Source: Stomatohabitans albus (GTDB lineage Bacteria; Actinomycetota; Nitriliruptoria; Euzebyales; Euzebyaceae). From it: a DNA stretch of 58,926 nucleotides. The stretch covers positions 1,052,319 to 1,111,244 of the forward strand of contig NZ_JAYKKE010000001.1 in assembly GCF_036336025.1 (NCBI RefSeq), given 5' to 3'. This document shows positions 1 to 8,793 of this stretch, in pieces; positions within the stretch are counted from its first letter, which is position 1; each line of letters begins with the position of its first letter. A program made the position numbers and the translations under genes. The notes beneath the pieces were generated by a model, which was not told the DNA's origin, made no database searches, and saw only the letters and a program-made list of their open reading frames with translations.

Positions 1-180
1 CCAAAGCCGACGAAGACTCCAAAGCCGATTCCTACCCAGGAACCGCAGGAGCCTCAGAAGCCGCAGCCGATTCCAACCAAGAATCCGCAGCCAAAGCCGA
101 CGAAGACTCCAAAGCCGATTCCTACCCAGGAACCGCAGGAGCCTCAGAAGCCGCAGCCGATTCCAACCAAGAATCCGCAG
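1..180 (+). repeat. Two identical 90-bp tandem repeats
   Basis: Bases 1-90 and 91-180 are identical and stay in frame (30 codons each), encoding a Pro/Lys-rich unit. A third copy begins at 181 and diverges after about 10 bases. More copies may lie before the window. Confidence 0.9.
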
Positions 181-489
181 CCAAAGCCGCCAACCTGTGA
201 GGACCTGCTTCCCGGATTAGACATTCCGGAATGCAAGCCGAAGCCCCAGCCGATTCCTACTCAGGAACCGCAGGAGCCACAGCAGCCCCAGCCGATTCCT
301 ACCCAGGAACCGCAGGAGCCACAGCAGCCCCAGCCGATTCCTACCCAGGAACCGCAGGAGCCACAGCAGCCCCAGCCGATTCCAACTCAGGAACCGGAAG
401 GCAAGCACCCGCACCAGCACAAGCCTGAAACTTGCTGGAACTGGTTCTTCTGTGGATTCTTCTTCGGAGAGTGGCGCTTCGGTTTCTAA
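1..489 (+). CDS. Proline-rich tandem-repeat surface protein (3' part)
   Basis: An open frame runs from the first base to a TAA at 487-489, so the start lies upstream of the window. The visible 162 residues are almost wholly Pro, Lys, Gln, Thr and Glu in repeats such as PIPTQEPQEP. A short non-repeat insert with two cysteines (CEDLLPGLDIPEC) divides a Lys-rich block from a Gln-rich block. The protein ends in a very aromatic tail with two cysteines, WNWFFCGFFFGEWRFGF. Composition suggests an extended, wall-spanning or surface-exposed stalk. The function is unknown. The DNA is as repetitive as the protein, so repeat number may vary between strains or be miscounted in assembly. An overlapping open frame on the other strand is a by-product of the repeats. 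Confidence 0.75.
   Translation, partial: PKPTKTPKPIPTQEPQEPQKPQPIPTKNPQPKPTKTPKPIPTQEPQEPQKPQPIPTKNPQPKPPTCEDLLPGLDIPECKPKPQPIPTQEPQEPQQPQPIPTQEPQEPQQPQPIPTQEPQEPQQPQPIPTQEPEGKHPHQHKPETCWNWFFCGFFFGEWRFGF
247..396 (+). repeat. 42-bp tandem repeat, about 3.5 copies
   Basis: Units of 14 codons start at 247, 289 and 331, and a partial unit starts at 373. Copies differ by only one or two bases. They encode QPIPTQEPQEPQQP, related to but distinct from the upstream 90-bp unit. Confidence 0.9.
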
Positions 490-530
490 GCTGTACCTCG
501 TTACAACTTAGAGCCTAAGTAACACAACAG

Positions 531-556
531 AGCCTCGGAGCAGTTGCTCCGAGGCT
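531..556 (+). terminator. Rho-independent terminator, probably bidirectional
   Basis: AGCCTCGGAGC pairs perfectly with GCTCCGAGGCT (11 bp, loop AGTT) and is followed by TTTGT. It lies between the stop of the proline-rich gene (489) and the convergent stop of the FGGY kinase (574), so it can serve both. Confidence 0.8.
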
Positions 557-573
557 TTGTCGTACGTAAGTGT

Positions 574-2109
574 CTAGAGCTCTTGATGAGCAGACATTCG
601 ACCCATTAGGGTTTTCATGGCTGGGTAAGTATCAAGATAAGCCTGATAGTTAAATTGATACGCTTCATGGGCCTGTGGATCTGGTTCAAGGACCTCCACT
701 ACTTTCACCATAGCTGATGCCGCATCGGGAAGATGATCGAATAACCCTGCACCCACACCAGCAAGCATGGCAGATCCAAGGATCGGTCCTTCTGTTACAT
801 CAGTAAAGACAAGCGGTACATTCGAAACGTCGGCATGCATCTGCATCCAAAGGCGACTCTTCGTAGGACCGCCAGATACAACCACTTCTTCCGGTGGGTA
901 CCCGTTCTCGCGCATTGTACGGAATATGTTTTCTGTTCCGAAACAGATGCCTTCCAATATCGCTCTATACAGATGACCCTCAGTATGGGCAAGACTTAAG
1001 CCCCAAAACATACCTCTGGATCGTGGGTCAGAATAGGGAGCACGATTGCCTTGAAAATGGTCCAGCATCACAAGGCCGTCGCAACCGATTGGGATATCAG
1101 CAGCCCAAGCATTGAGGGCTTCATACGCTCCCCGATCATCCTTACTTGCCTGTAATGCAAGCGTATTTTTAAACCAATTGACAATGGTGCCCGTTGATGC
1201 TTGACCAGCTTCGATGGTGTATTCCCCAGGAATAATCGCATCGGTAAAGGTGCCCCACAATCCTGGAGCGTGAAGTGGAGTTTGCGACTGTCCAATCATG
1301 ACATGACTAGACCCTGTGATGAGCGCCAGTTTCCCAGGACTTACAACACCAAGCCCGATTGCGCCCGCATACGCATCAATGATCCCTTCCGCAACGGGGA
1401 TACCAGCTCGTAATCCCATATCTTCTGCTGCACGTGTTGTCAACTCACCCGCTAGGGCACCGGGTGGCAACATACGACGAGGGAACTTATCGAGAACTTC
1501 TAGTGCCCCAGCCTTTTCATACAAGCTTGTGGGCCACCCACCGGTATCGCTGTCATAGAAATACTTGGCCGCAGCGTGACATGTGGAAATAGTCCATTCG
1601 CCAGTTAATTCGTGAATCAGCCAGTCCGTGCAATCGGTGATGACCTTGGCTTGTTCAAACACCTCCGGTTCGTTATCACGAATCCAAATGAGTTTTGGTG
1701 CACCCCACTCGGCAGAAACTGGACCGTGACCGCTGTATTTGAGCGCCGGATCACCAGTAGCCCGCAATTGTTCGGCTTGTTCAATGGCACGAACATCCAT
1801 CCAAAGCATGGCTGGCCGCAGCGGTTTATCGTTCGCATCGACCGTGACCACGGTCGCAGACGTGGAATCGACCGAGATGCCTGCGATCGCATCAGGATGA
1901 ACTTGGGCGGTATCCATAGCTTGCCGAACTGCAGTAACAACGCATTGCCACCAATCATCAGGATTCTGTTCAGCACGACCAGGCCGAGGGTATGTCGTTT
2001 CCCATTCGGAGGTGCCTACCCCTTTTAGCGTTCCTGTTGTTGAGAATACCCCTGCACGAGCACCTCCTGTGCCCATATCAATACCTAATAAATACGGTCC
2101 ACCAGTCAT
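574..2109 (-). CDS. FGGY-family carbohydrate kinase (pentulokinase-like)
   Basis: A 511-residue kinase of the FGGY family, which phosphorylates sugars or polyols with ATP. The N-terminal phosphate-binding loop GIDMGTGGARAGVF (about residues 9-22) and the C-terminal adenosine motif VVVSGGPTKSRLW (about 410-422) are intact, and the length is normal. The central GSSHVMIGQS and the GLWGTFTD...EAGQASTG segment resemble ribulokinase/pentulokinase branches more than glycerol kinase, but the substrate cannot be read from sequence. A strong AAGGAG lies 5 bases before the ATG at 2109. No transporter, isomerase or aldolase gene adjoins it, so the pathway is unknown. It ends against the terminator at 531-556. 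Confidence 0.9.
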   Translation of the reverse strand: MTGGPYLLGIDMGTGGARAGVFSTTGTLKGVGTSEWETTYPRPGRAEQNPDDWWQCVVTAVRQAMDTAQVHPDAIAGISVDSTSATVVTVDANDKPLRPAMLWMDVRAIEQAEQLRATGDPALKYSGHGPVSAEWGAPKLIWIRDNEPEVFEQAKVITDCTDWLIHELTGEWTISTCHAAAKYFYDSDTGGWPTSLYEKAGALEVLDKFPRRMLPPGALAGELTTRAAEDMGLRAGIPVAEGIIDAYAGAIGLGVVSPGKLALITGSSHVMIGQSQTPLHAPGLWGTFTDAIIPGEYTIEAGQASTGTIVNWFKNTLALQASKDDRGAYEALNAWAADIPIGCDGLVMLDHFQGNRAPYSDPRSRGMFWGLSLAHTEGHLYRAILEGICFGTENIFRTMRENGYPPEEVVVSGGPTKSRLWMQMHADVSNVPLVFTDVTEGPILGSAMLAGVGAGLFDHLPDAASAMVKVVEVLEPDPQAHEAYQFNYQAYLDTYPAMKTLMGRMSAHQEL

Positions 2110-2224
2110 TGCTACTCCTTGTCATTCACGCCCTATGGGCTGGTCAGAACAGAGTCAGCCTTGCATATTTGCGGCCTTATCGGCCATTTTCAGTTAGCCA
2201 AAGTTCAATCGGAGGTAACAGAAA

Positions 2225-2250
2225 GGACCAAGGCAAACATGCCTTGGTCC
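2225..2250 (-). terminator. Terminator of the DM13 gene
   Basis: TGCCTTGGTCC and GGACCAAGGCA form an 11-bp perfect stem with a 4-base loop just after the stop of the DM13 gene (2268). On the minus strand the hairpin is followed by TTTCTGTT. Confidence 0.75.
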
Positions 2251-2267
2251 CAATATCGGTACGCTAC

Positions 2268-3239
2268 TTAAACGAGTGGTGCGGCGCCGAAGGAGACGTC
2301 GAACTGGTCACACCAAAGGTCCACACTCTTCCATTTGGTGGGGTCGAAGTCGTCGGGGAGGTCGTAGACCTGGTTGCCTTTGTTGCCCTTGATGACGCCG
2401 AGGTCGATCTTGTCGTGGTCGCCAGCGGCTTTCAGACCAGCGATACCGTCTACCACTTCACCGGCGCTGACCCATACGTGCACGTCAGGGCCATTAGAGG
2501 TATCGAGGTTCTCAAAGATCAGTTGATGCTTCCCATTTTCCAAACGAACAACACTGGCCTTACCGGTGGTGGCATGTTCGTGCTTGATGAAATCACCGGA
2601 GGTTACGATGACCGGACCAGACTGTTCAGCCATAACCATGGTTTCACTGGTGCTTGTTGTGTCGGTCGAGCTACTGCTATCTGCCTTCAGATTCAACGGT
2701 GCGGCGCCGAAGGAGACGTCGAACTGGTCACACCAAAGGTCAATACTCTTCCATTTGGTGGGGTCGAAGTCGTCGGGGAGGTCGTAGAGCTGGTTGCCTT
2801 TGTTGCCCTTGATGACGCCGAGGTCAATCTTGTCGTGGTCGCCAGCGGCTTTCAGACCAGCGACGCCGTCTACCACTTCACCCGCGCTGACCCATACGTG
2901 CACGTCAGGACCGTTAGAGGTGTCCAGGTTCTCAAATGCTAACTGGTACTTACCGTTAGCGAGCTGAACGATGCTTGCCTTGCCGGTTGTTTCGTGTTCG
3001 TGGGAAATAAAGTCACCGTCGGCAACAAGGGAGGCGGCCCCATCGTTGGAAAGCGTGGACGCCATTTCAGATGAATCAACCATCTGGACTGATGCACTGG
3101 TGATGGGGAGTGGTTGGTTGACTGTTTTGTCAACAAATAACAGCCACGGCTTGAAGAGCCACAGGCCGCCACTGACAAGAAGAAGACCACCAGCAATAGA
3201 GGCGCCTACGACCTTCGGGTTTTGGAACTTAACTGCCAT
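2268..3239 (-). CDS. Membrane-anchored protein with two tandem DM13 domains
   Basis: 323 residues. An uncleaved signal-anchor (about 10-33) precedes an extracytoplasmic linker and two copies of a roughly 105-residue DM13 domain (about 72-180 and 213-322). Each copy carries the DM13 hallmarks: a GDFxxHEHxTTGKAS start, DVHVWVS, KIDLGVIKGNKGNQ, YDLPDDFDP and a conserved Cys in DLWCDQFDVSFG. DM13 is a predicted electron-transfer or redox-linked extracellular domain; its activity in bacteria is not established. Both Cys residues are present. AAAGG precedes the ATG by 8 bases. The two domains are almost identical even at DNA level, implying a recent duplication or gene conversion. It stands alone between two terminators. 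Confidence 0.85.
   Translation of the reverse strand: MAVKFQNPKVVGASIAGGLLLVSGGLWLFKPWLLFVDKTVNQPLPITSASVQMVDSSEMASTLSNDGAASLVADGDFISHEHETTGKASIVQLANGKYQLAFENLDTSNGPDVHVWVSAGEVVDGVAGLKAAGDHDKIDLGVIKGNKGNQLYDLPDDFDPTKWKSIDLWCDQFDVSFGAAPLNLKADSSSSTDTTSTSETMVMAEQSGPVIVTSGDFIKHEHATTGKASVVRLENGKHQLIFENLDTSNGPDVHVWVSAGEVVDGIAGLKAAGDHDKIDLGVIKGNKGNQVYDLPDDFDPTKWKSVDLWCDQFDVSFGAAPLV
2280..2550 (-). repeat. Intragenic direct repeat, copy A (DM13 domain 2)
   Basis: This stretch matches 2700-2970 at an offset of 420 bases. Comparing 2281-2535 with 2701-2955 by eye gives about 11 differences, nearly all at third codon positions, so about 96 % identity. Confidence 0.85.
2700..2970 (-). repeat. Intragenic direct repeat, copy B (DM13 domain 1)
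   Basis: Partner of the repeat at 2280-2550. The matching block covers the C-terminal two thirds of the domain; similarity drops towards the N-terminal part. Confidence 0.85.
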
Positions 3240-3309
3240 CAGAAATACCTTTCAATCACGTTTGTTCTAAGGGCTCGTTAAGGTACCCGTCAGTCCTGCT
3301 GTGTGTGGG

Positions 3310-3340
3310 ACTATCTTCAGTAAAGACAACTTTAGATAGT
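3310..3340. promoter_or_regulatory. Bulged inverted repeat upstream of the DM13 gene
   Basis: ACTATC (3310-3315) pairs with GATAGT (3335-3340). Inside it TAAAG (3321-3325) pairs with CTTTA (3330-3334) around ACAA, with a 5-base bulge TTCAG on one side only. It lies about 70 bases before the DM13 start, in the expected promoter or 5' leader region. It could be an operator or an mRNA hairpin. No regulator is identified. Confidence 0.35.
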
Positions 3341-3430
3341 CGAAACGATAGAACTTGTAGCTACCGAGGTTTGTCGTTTACCTTCCCTTAACCGGCCGAG
3401 GAAAGCACTTGGCGAAATGTAGAAACAAAA

Positions 3431-3460
3431 AACCAGGCCAGCACGATGGCCGGCCTGGTT
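3431..3460 (-). terminator. Terminator of the mutA-mutB-meaB operon
   Basis: AACCAGGCC and GGCCTGGTT form a 9-bp stem. On the minus strand it is followed by TTTTTTGTTTCT, a classic intrinsic terminator 13 bases after the meaB stop. Confidence 0.85.
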
Positions 3461-3472
3461 CTATCAGTTGAC

Positions 3473-4477
3473 TTATTCTTTCAATAAATAGGCTCGTTCA
3501 ACAAAGGCGGCAAGGATCGCATTAGCTGCATCCATTGCATTGGTTCCTTCGTCGTCAAGATCGTGTTCGACGCGATCAGCTACGGCTTTGATCTCGGGGT
3601 CATTCTCCAATAATGTCAACACTTCGTTACGAACCAAGCTCCACAACCACTGTCGTTGTTGGCGACGACGTCGTGCAATAAGGGAACCAGTATCCTCAAG
3701 GCGTTGACGATGATCGGTAATCGCTTTCCAGACCTCATCGAGGCCTTCTCCCGTTGTCGATGAACAGGTGAGCACCTCAGCAGGTTCACGTTCGCTACCG
3801 GCAACAAGTTTGAGCGCCATTCTTAGCTCACGAGCCGCAATGCGTGCAGGAGCTGCATTGGCACCATCGGCTTTGTTCACGGCGATAACGTCAGCGAGCT
3901 CCAAGATTCCGCGCTTAATCCCTTGGAGTGAATCTCCGGTATTGGCCGCATGCAACATGAGGAAGGTATCAACCATCTCACTTACCGCAATTTCTGATTG
4001 GCCAACACCAACCGTCTCGACAAAGACAGCCCCGTACCCAGCGGCTTCACAAATCACCATAGCTTCACGGGTTGCACGAGCCACACCGCCAAGATGATTG
4101 CCTGATGGTGACGGGCGAATAAAGGTGTTATCAAGCATCGCCAATTCGCCCATGCGGGTGCGGTCACCAAGGATAGACCCACCCGTTTGCGAGGATGACG
4201 GGTCAACGGCGAGTACGGCCAACTTCATCCCGTGTTCGTTGACCAGTCGCATGCCCAGTGCATTGATAAAGGTGGACTTCCCCGCCCCAGGGACACCGGA
4301 GATGCCAACACGAACGGCACCTCCGGTATGGGGTGTGAGAAGGCGTAACAACTCGTGAGCAATATCACGGTGAGCCGGTTTTTTTGACTCAACCATCGTG
4401 ATTGCTCGGGCGATGTGCGCCCGTGAGCTAGCTAAAACGCCTTCAGCTAGCTCAGGGGCAGTTGGTGCCTTTGCCAC
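3473..4477 (-). CDS. meaB: Methylmalonyl-CoA mutase-associated GTPase MeaB
   Basis: 334 residues, a G3E-family GTPase that protects and gates adenosylcobalamin loading of methylmalonyl-CoA mutase. Walker A is GVPGAGKST (about 61-69). The AVDPSSSQTGGSILGDRTRM stretch (about 90-110) and a NKAD guanine-specificity motif (about 200) are present, as is the FVETVGVGQSE switch segment. It starts at GTG 4477, seven bases after the mutB stop, and is the last gene of the operon. Length and motifs are normal for MeaB/ArgK. Partner and cofactor context are both in the window (mutAB and bluB-cobT). Confidence 0.95.
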   Translation of the reverse strand: MAKAPTAPELAEGVLASSRAHIARAITMVESKKPAHRDIAHELLRLLTPHTGGAVRVGISGVPGAGKSTFINALGMRLVNEHGMKLAVLAVDPSSSQTGGSILGDRTRMGELAMLDNTFIRPSPSGNHLGGVARATREAMVICEAAGYGAVFVETVGVGQSEIAVSEMVDTFLMLHAANTGDSLQGIKRGILELADVIAVNKADGANAAPARIAARELRMALKLVAGSEREPAEVLTCSSTTGEGLDEVWKAITDHRQRLEDTGSLIARRRRQQRQWLWSLVRNEVLTLLENDPEIKAVADRVEHDLDDEGTNAMDAANAILAAFVERAYLLKE

Positions 4478-4483
4478 GAGCGG

Positions 4484-6673
4484 TTATTCTTCGACTCGCT
4501 TGAGCAGCTCTTCGAGCACGCCCACTGCAGCGGTAGAAATAACAGTACCGGGCGGGAAGATGGCATCGGCGCCATTTTGACGCAGTTCCTCAAAGTCCTG
4601 CTCAGGGATAACACCACCAACAACCACCATGATGTCTGGACGGCCTAGCTTGTCTAACTCAGCGCGAAGCTCAGGTACCAAGGTCAAGTGACCGGCTGCA
4701 AGTGAGGATGCCCCTACCACGTGGACGTCAGATTCAACCGCTTGACGGGCCGTTTCTTCTGGCGTCTGGAAGAGTGGTCCGACGTCAACGTCAAAGCCCA
4801 AGTCAGCAAAGCCAGTAGAGATAACCTTCTGGCCACGGTCGTGACCATCCTGGCCCATCTTTGCTACCAAGATACGAGGACGGCGACCTTCAGCTTCTTC
4901 AAACTTCTCAATCAGTTCGCGTGCCTCGTTCATCTTGCCAGTCCTCCCGGCTTCCTTCGCGTACACCCCTTCAATCATGTTGATCTTAGCGGTGTAACGA
5001 CCAAAGACCTTCTCCAACGCATCACTGATTTCACCCAATGATGCCTTGTTTCGTGCCGCTTGGATGGATAGCGCTAACAAGTTCCGATCTGGGTCGGAGG
5101 AATCAGGGTTTGCCGCGGCCCACGTGATCTTGTCAAGACTTTGCTGGACCTGCTCTTCATCACGTTCAGCGCGGAGGCGTTCCAACTTGGCAACCTGTGC
5201 TTCGCGCACTGCCTTATTGTCCACCTTCAACACTTCGAAGGGTTCTTCTTGGTCCAAAACGTACTTGTTCACACCGATCAGGGGCTGACGGCCAGAGTCA
5301 ATACGCGCCTGAGTGCGTGCTGCCGCTTCTTCAATACGTAGCTTGGGGATACCCTGCTCAATAGCCAACGCCATACCACCGGCAGCCTCGACTTCTTGAA
5401 TGTGTCCCCACGCCTTACGCGCGATGTCATAGGTGAGCTTTTCGATATAGGCCGAACCACCCCAAGGGTCAGCAGATCGGGTGGTCCCTGATTCTTGCTG
5501 GATGAAAAGCTGGGTGTTACGGGCAATACGAGCCGAGAAGTCAGTCGGCAACGCAACCGCTTCGTCAAGTGCGTTCGTGTGCAAGCTCTGCGTGTGGCCC
5601 TGCGTTGATGCCATTGCCTCAATACAGGTACGCATCACGTTGTTATACACGTCCTGAGCAGTCAGCGACCACCCCGAGGTCTGTGAGTGAGTACGCAAAC
5701 TCATGGACTTGGGGTTCTTAGGTTTGAACTGGCGGACCAGGCGTGCCCACAACATACGAGCTGCACGCATCTTGGCAATTTCCATGAATGGGTTCATGCC
5801 AATGGCCCAGAAGAAACTCAAACGAGGGGCGAAGGCATCCACATTCAATCCCACACTCTCACCAGCGCGGATGTAATCAACCCCGTCAGCCAGCGTGTAC
5901 GCCATTTCCAGGTCTAAGGTGGCACCAGCTTCTTGCATGTGGTAGCCAGAAATGGAGATGGAGTTAAAGCGAGGCATATTCGCACTTGTAAAGGCGAAAA
6001 TCTCACTGATAATACGCATAGATGGCAGGGGTGGATACACGTAAGTATTACGCACCATGAACTCTTTCAGAATGTCATTCTGAATCGTTCCGGCAAGCTG
6101 CTCAGGTTTGACCCCTTGTTCTTCAGCAGCCACAACATAGAGCGCGAGCACGGGCAACACGGCACCGTTCATCGTCATGGACACACTCATCTGATCGAGT
6201 GGAATCCCGTCAAAGAGCTGACGCATATCCAAGATGGAGTCAACGGCTACGCCAGCCATACCAACGTCGCCGGTTACACGGGGGTGATCAGAGTCATACC
6301 CCCGGTGGGTGGCCAAGTCAAAGGCGATTGAAAGCCCTTTCTGGCCAGCGGCAAGGTTACGGCGATAGAAGGCATTAGATTCTTCAGCAGTGGAGAACCC
6401 GGCGTACTGGCGAATGGTCCATGGTCGGAACACGTACATGGTGGCATAGGGGCCACGCAAGAAGGTTGGAATACCGGGGTATTGATGCAAGAAATCTAGG
6501 TCTTGTAGATCGTCGTTCGTATACACCCCAGGAACATCAATATGTTCTGGTGTTTCCCACGCATGGAACTTTTCTTCGAATGCGGCTTTGTCAAGGGCAG
6601 CCGCAAACGCCTCGCGGTCATCCTTTGGGGTGGAGAGGTTCAGATCTACGTTTGCAAATGATGGGACACTCAT
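4484..6673 (-). CDS. mutB: Methylmalonyl-CoA mutase, large (catalytic) subunit
   Basis: 729 residues. Converts (R)-methylmalonyl-CoA to succinyl-CoA by a radical rearrangement using adenosylcobalamin. The N-terminal TIM-barrel domain contains [18 protein letters not shown] and the [17 protein letters not shown] stretch typical of the active subunit. The C-terminal Rossmann-like B12 domain (from about 598) has the DGHDRG motif, with His611 as the expected lower cobalt ligand. It is the active half of an alpha-beta heterodimer; the partner mutA ends 5 bases upstream of this start. GGGAG lies 13-17 bases before the ATG, a long spacing that may reflect translational coupling. Confidence 0.97.
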   Translation of the reverse strand: MSVPSFANVDLNLSTPKDDREAFAAALDKAAFEEKFHAWETPEHIDVPGVYTNDDLQDLDFLHQYPGIPTFLRGPYATMYVFRPWTIRQYAGFSTAEESNAFYRRNLAAGQKGLSIAFDLATHRGYDSDHPRVTGDVGMAGVAVDSILDMRQLFDGIPLDQMSVSMTMNGAVLPVLALYVVAAEEQGVKPEQLAGTIQNDILKEFMVRNTYVYPPLPSMRIISEIFAFTSANMPRFNSISISGYHMQEAGATLDLEMAYTLADGVDYIRAGESVGLNVDAFAPRLSFFWAIGMNPFMEIAKMRAARMLWARLVRQFKPKNPKSMSLRTHSQTSGWSLTAQDVYNNVMRTCIEAMASTQGHTQSLHTNALDEAVALPTDFSARIARNTQLFIQQESGTTRSADPWGGSAYIEKLTYDIARKAWGHIQEVEAAGGMALAIEQGIPKLRIEEAAARTQARIDSGRQPLIGVNKYVLDQEEPFEVLKVDNKAVREAQVAKLERLRAERDEEQVQQSLDKITWAAANPDSSDPDRNLLALSIQAARNKASLGEISDALEKVFGRYTAKINMIEGVYAKEAGRTGKMNEARELIEKFEEAEGRRPRILVAKMGQDGHDRGQKVISTGFADLGFDVDVGPLFQTPEETARQAVESDVHVVGASSLAAGHLTLVPELRAELDKLGRPDIMVVVGGVIPEQDFEELRQNGADAIFPPGTVISTAAVGVLEELLKRVEE

Positions 6674-6675
6674 GC

Positions 6676-8556
6676 TTACTGCACTCCCAGGGTTTCAAGG
6701 GTTTCATTCAAGAAGGCAACGACGTCCATACCCATAGCTACGGTGCCGTCAAAGACACTTGCGTCACCATCACCAATCTCTTTGATATTGCCAGCAAGGA
6801 GAACCTTCTCGGCACCAGCTTCTTTCAGCGCGTTGGCGACATCAACGGCTTGGCTGGCATATACCTTTGCGCTGGAGCACAAGATGGCCATGGGCGAGCC
6901 ATTTTCCTTGAATGCGGCAGCGATCTCTTCTGGTGTGCCACCTTCGTGACTGACCGTTTGAATGGCGCCGACGTGTACAAGGTTAGAGGTGAACATTTCA
7001 CGACCACCAAAGTCGCGGCGAGCACCCAAACAAGCTAGGAACACATTGGGCTGCCCAGCGGCAATAGCGCGGTCACGGATCGCCTCAAAGAGTTCAGCGT
7101 CACGGTGTCGTTCAATCCCGTTCAATTCAAGGGGGGCAGGACGTGGCGCACGATCAAGGCTGTCGTTCTCAACCTTGGGGAACTCGCTTACGCCGGTACG
7201 GCCCAATTTACGGGTGGATAACCGCTTTGCGCGTTCTTTGACGCTGGCTTGGACGTCGGCTTCAAGTTTGCCGCTGCTCAAATAGGCCTGGATACCACCC
7301 TCGGCTTCGACTGCTTGAATCAATTCCCAAGACTTTTCAGCCAGTGCAAGGGTGTGGCTCTCCACCCACCAAGCACCACCAGCCGGGTCGTTCACCCGCC
7401 CGATATTGGCTTCTTCACTCAAAATGACCTGGGTATTACGAGCCATACGCCGTGAGAAGGAATTGGGCAACCCATACGCGGTATCAAAGGGCAACACCGT
7501 CACAATTTCTGCCATACCTACTGCGGCTGCAAAGCACTGAATAGTGCCACGAAGCAGGTTCACATAGGGATCTTCACGACTAATTTCACGCCATGAGGTG
7601 ATTGCATGTTGGCGTGCTCCGCGCTTCTCTTCAGTGACACCAAGCACTTCTCCGACTCGGTGCCACACAAGGCGCAGTGAACGCAAGCGTGCAATCGTCG
7701 GGAACTGGTCAACCGTGGAACTGACGCGGAATAAAATACTTTCGAACGCCGTATCGACGTCAACGCCCTGTTCGACGAGGGCACGCACATAGGCGATACC
7801 GGTGGCTATGGTGAACGCCATTTCCTGGGCGGGTGTTGCGCCCATGTCGTGATAGAGGCTTCCGTCAACAACGAGAGGTGTTACACCGGGCCAGTTCGCA
7901 GTGCGATCAACCCATGTTTTGAGGTTACTCAGGTCGGCTTCTTGGCCGGTGAGAGCTGCCGTCAAAATGGGGTCAACACCTAAGTTGCCTACAAGTGAAT
8001 CAGGGTCGGCTCCGCTCTGTTCAAAAAACGATGCCAATGCCTCCGCAGCTCGTTCTGTATCCGCGAAGCTGGACACGGCGATCCCTGCAATATCGACAAT
8101 AACCCCTTCAAGGGTGCGCGGTAAGTCCTCAGCCTTGACCGCATCGTCGTCAATACGCAGCCACACACTCGTGGCACCACGTTCAAAGTCTTCAAGGACG
8201 GCTTTGTTGGTGGCAACAGGGTCGGGGTCTTCATGTAATTGGCGGATATCCCAAGCATCGGCTTGGCCACCGCGTACCGTGGTCCCACGGGTGAAGGGTG
8301 CCTGACCTGGAAGGCCCAGCACTTCGACACTATCTTCATCCTTTAAATACAGGGGTTTGGTTACCAGGCCATCAATACTGATGTGGGTCAAACGCTTCAT
8401 CGCCTGTTCGACGTTTAGCTCTTTACCTTCTGGACGGCCACGATTAAGCACCTTGAGGACTTCAACTTCCCACTGTTCATGCGTCGGAGCATCGAAGTCA
8501 GCGGCTAAATCGAGGTGGTCCACCTGTGATGGGTTATCGGGGGTGTTCTCGCTCAT
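6676..8556 (-). CDS. mutA: Methylmalonyl-CoA mutase, small (non-catalytic) subunit
   Basis: 626 residues from the chosen start. Homologous to the large subunit over its whole length, but the cobalamin loop is degenerate: [11 protein letters not shown] stands where the large subunit has DGHDRG, so no cobalt-ligating His is present. This is the rule for the structural subunit of the heterodimer. The ATG at 8556 (MSENTPDN) is preferred because GGGAGAG sits a few bases before it; an in-frame upstream ATG at 8610 has its purine run too close and would add 18 unconserved residues. First gene of the mutA-mutB-meaB operon. Confidence 0.94.
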   Translation of the reverse strand: MSENTPDNPSQVDHLDLAADFDAPTHEQWEVEVLKVLNRGRPEGKELNVEQAMKRLTHISIDGLVTKPLYLKDEDSVEVLGLPGQAPFTRGTTVRGGQADAWDIRQLHEDPDPVATNKAVLEDFERGATSVWLRIDDDAVKAEDLPRTLEGVIVDIAGIAVSSFADTERAAEALASFFEQSGADPDSLVGNLGVDPILTAALTGQEADLSNLKTWVDRTANWPGVTPLVVDGSLYHDMGATPAQEMAFTIATGIAYVRALVEQGVDVDTAFESILFRVSSTVDQFPTIARLRSLRLVWHRVGEVLGVTEEKRGARQHAITSWREISREDPYVNLLRGTIQCFAAAVGMAEIVTVLPFDTAYGLPNSFSRRMARNTQVILSEEANIGRVNDPAGGAWWVESHTLALAEKSWELIQAVEAEGGIQAYLSSGKLEADVQASVKERAKRLSTRKLGRTGVSEFPKVENDSLDRAPRPAPLELNGIERHRDAELFEAIRDRAIAAGQPNVFLACLGARRDFGGREMFTSNLVHVGAIQTVSHEGGTPEEIAAAFKENGSPMAILCSSAKVYASQAVDVANALKEAGAEKVLLAGNIKEIGDGDASVFDGTVAMGMDVVAFLNETLETLGVQ

Positions 8557-8793
8557 CGCTCTCCCGTTCGACGGCGTACCGTCGAGATTGCGGTTTCGGC
8601 GCGAACACATACCTCTGCGGCCCCTCGCGCCGACTGGACAAGGATCAGGGGCGTAATCATTGATAACACGTTAATACAGAATCGTACTTCTGCTTAGGCC
8701 TGTAGTCCCTTATTTGGCCTGTTGTGGCCTCAAAATCTGGTCTTTTCTGGAGTGCTTGGGATGTGCGGGTTTTAGGGCAGACTGGGAACTCGT
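8557..8793. other. Divergent intergenic region mutA / membrane protein
   Basis: About 240 bases with no convincing ORF or hairpin. It must contain the promoter of the mut operon and that of the membrane protein, but I cannot assign -35/-10 elements with confidence. No cobalamin riboswitch core is visible. Confidence 0.4.

Noticed and set aside
1-396. CRISPR or VNTR array without coding role
   Set aside because: Repeat units are multiples of three, adjacent without spacers, and translate into one open proline-rich frame.
1992-2942. 316-residue plus-strand ORF opposite the DM13 gene
   Set aside because: It is the shadow of the tandem DM13 repeats and of the kinase start; its own internal repeats simply mirror them.
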